This document shows positions 4,899-5,356 of a stretch of 5,356 nucleotides of DNA, piece by piece (positions within the stretch are counted from its first letter, which is position 1; each line of letters begins with the position of its first letter). A model generated the notes under the pieces. The model was not told the DNA's origin and made no database searches. It saw nothing but the letters and a program-made list of their open reading frames with translations. The translations under genes were made by a program, and so were the position numbers. Source of the DNA: Cyanobacteria bacterium UBA5018. GTDB taxonomy: Bacteria > Cyanobacteriota > Cyanobacteriia > PCC-6307 > Cyanobiaceae. The stretch spans positions 1 to 5,356 of the forward strand of contig DGYA01000125.1 of NCBI GenBank assembly GCA_002396505.1, written 5' to 3'.

Positions 4899-5356
4899 CT
4901 AGCCAGCCACTGGCGCTGGCAGCTCGGAATTAGCGGACTCGGAGCCTTGTTGGAGCACCTGTTCCAGGGCCAGGAGGTCGGCGTCGGTGATCTTGGTCTG
5001 CATCGGGCAGTGCTTGGGACCGCACATCGAGCAGAATTCGGCCTGCTTGTAGATATCTGCCGGCAGGGTTTCATCGTGGTATTCCCGGGCCCGCTCGGGA
5101 TCCAGGGAAAGATCGAACTGCTTGTTCCAGTCGAAGGCGTAGCGGGCGCGGCTGAGTTCATCATCGCGATCGCGGGCACCGGGACGATGGCGGGCGATAT
5201 CGGCGGCGTGGGCGGCAATTTTGTAGGCGATCAAGCCATTGCGCACATCTTCTGGATTGGGCAGGCCGAGGTGTTCCTTCGGGGTCACATAGCAGAGCAT
5301 GGCAGTGCCATACCAGCCGGCCATGGCGGCACCAATGGCGCTGGTGATGTGGTCGT
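4899..5356 (-). CDS. thiC: Phosphomethylpyrimidine synthase ThiC, C-terminal part (start outside window)
   Basis: ThiC converts aminoimidazole ribotide to hydroxymethylpyrimidine phosphate, the pyrimidine half of thiamine, using a radical S-adenosylmethionine mechanism in the cytoplasm. The frame is open through base 5356. It enters with D-H-I-T-S-A-I-G-A-A-M-A-G-W-Y-G, followed by M-L-C-Y-V-T-P-K-E-H-L-G-L, both hallmark ThiC stretches. The unusual C-terminal [4Fe-4S] motif C-S-M-C-G-P-K-H-C (CxxCx4C) is present at 5007-5033. A short variable tail of about 30 residues ends at the TAG. The ATG at 5324 is internal and not the start. thiC is often controlled by a TPP riboswitch in its 5' leader, but that region is outside the window. 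The identity is secure. Confidence 0.97.
   Translation of the reverse strand, partial: DHITSAIGAAMAGWYGTAMLCYVTPKEHLGLPNPEDVRNGLIAYKIAAHAADIARHRPGARDRDDELSRARYAFDWNKQFDLSLDPERAREYHDETLPADIYKQAEFCSMCGPKHCPMQTKITDADLLALEQVLQQGSESANSELPAPVAG
5166..5173. repeat. HIP1 octamer (GCGATCGC)
   Basis: One exact copy of the highly iterated palindrome typical of many cyanobacterial genomes, inside thiC. It is a single copy, so it gives only weak support for the taxonomic guess. Confidence 0.5.

Noticed and set aside
4899..5324. Complete small gene starting at the ATG read from 5324
   Set aside because: The frame continues upstream with conserved ThiC residues to the window edge, so this ATG is internal to thiC.

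Overview
The window looks like chromosomal DNA of a GC-rich cyanobacterium, probably of the Synechococcus/Cyanobium group. The evidence is the gene content: a TxlA/HCF164-type membrane thioredoxin, a NIL-domain 2[4Fe-4S] ferredoxin, ThyX as thymidylate synthase, and a ThiC C-terminus. Ordinary coding rows reach about 70% G+C by hand count. One exact HIP1 octamer (GCGATCGC, 5166-5173), common in many cyanobacteria, agrees. The assignment rests on recognition of protein sequence, not on a search.

Layout from left to right. Positions 1-800 (+) hold the 3' part of a lytic murein transglycosylase. A convergent pair on the minus strand follows: a small hydrophobic membrane protein (840-1307) downstream of, and overlapping by ATGA, a NIL-domain ferredoxin (1304-1717). 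Divergent from these is a membrane-anchored thioredoxin of TxlA type (1810-2415, +). After a 229-base gap comes thyX (2645-4771, +), whose reading frame carries a 455-residue intein (2972-4336). The window ends with the 3' part of thiC on the minus strand (4899-5356), which converges on thyX. A hairpin plus T-run terminator for thiC lies at 4856-4887.

The centre of interest is the intein. It interrupts ThyX inside its signature RHRx7-8SxR motif, immediately before the motif serine, so unspliced ThyX cannot be active. It has all the expected splicing residues: Cys1, a TxxH block B, a His-containing block F, a terminal His-Asn, and Ser at +1. It carries an HNH homing endonuclease rather than the commoner LAGLIDADG type. 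Ahead of the HNH domain are two tandem helix-turn-helix modules in exact 63-residue register, each closed by an F-Q-x-G-x-x-P-W-N motif. This looks like an internally duplicated DNA-reading arm. Low G+C just downstream of the insertion site may mark DNA co-converted during homing.

The other genes are housekeeping: wall turnover (transglycosylase), electron transfer and thiol redox (ferredoxin and TxlA, back to back), dTMP synthesis (ThyX) and thiamine pyrimidine synthesis (ThiC). The overlapping ferredoxin and membrane-protein pair is the least characterised unit.
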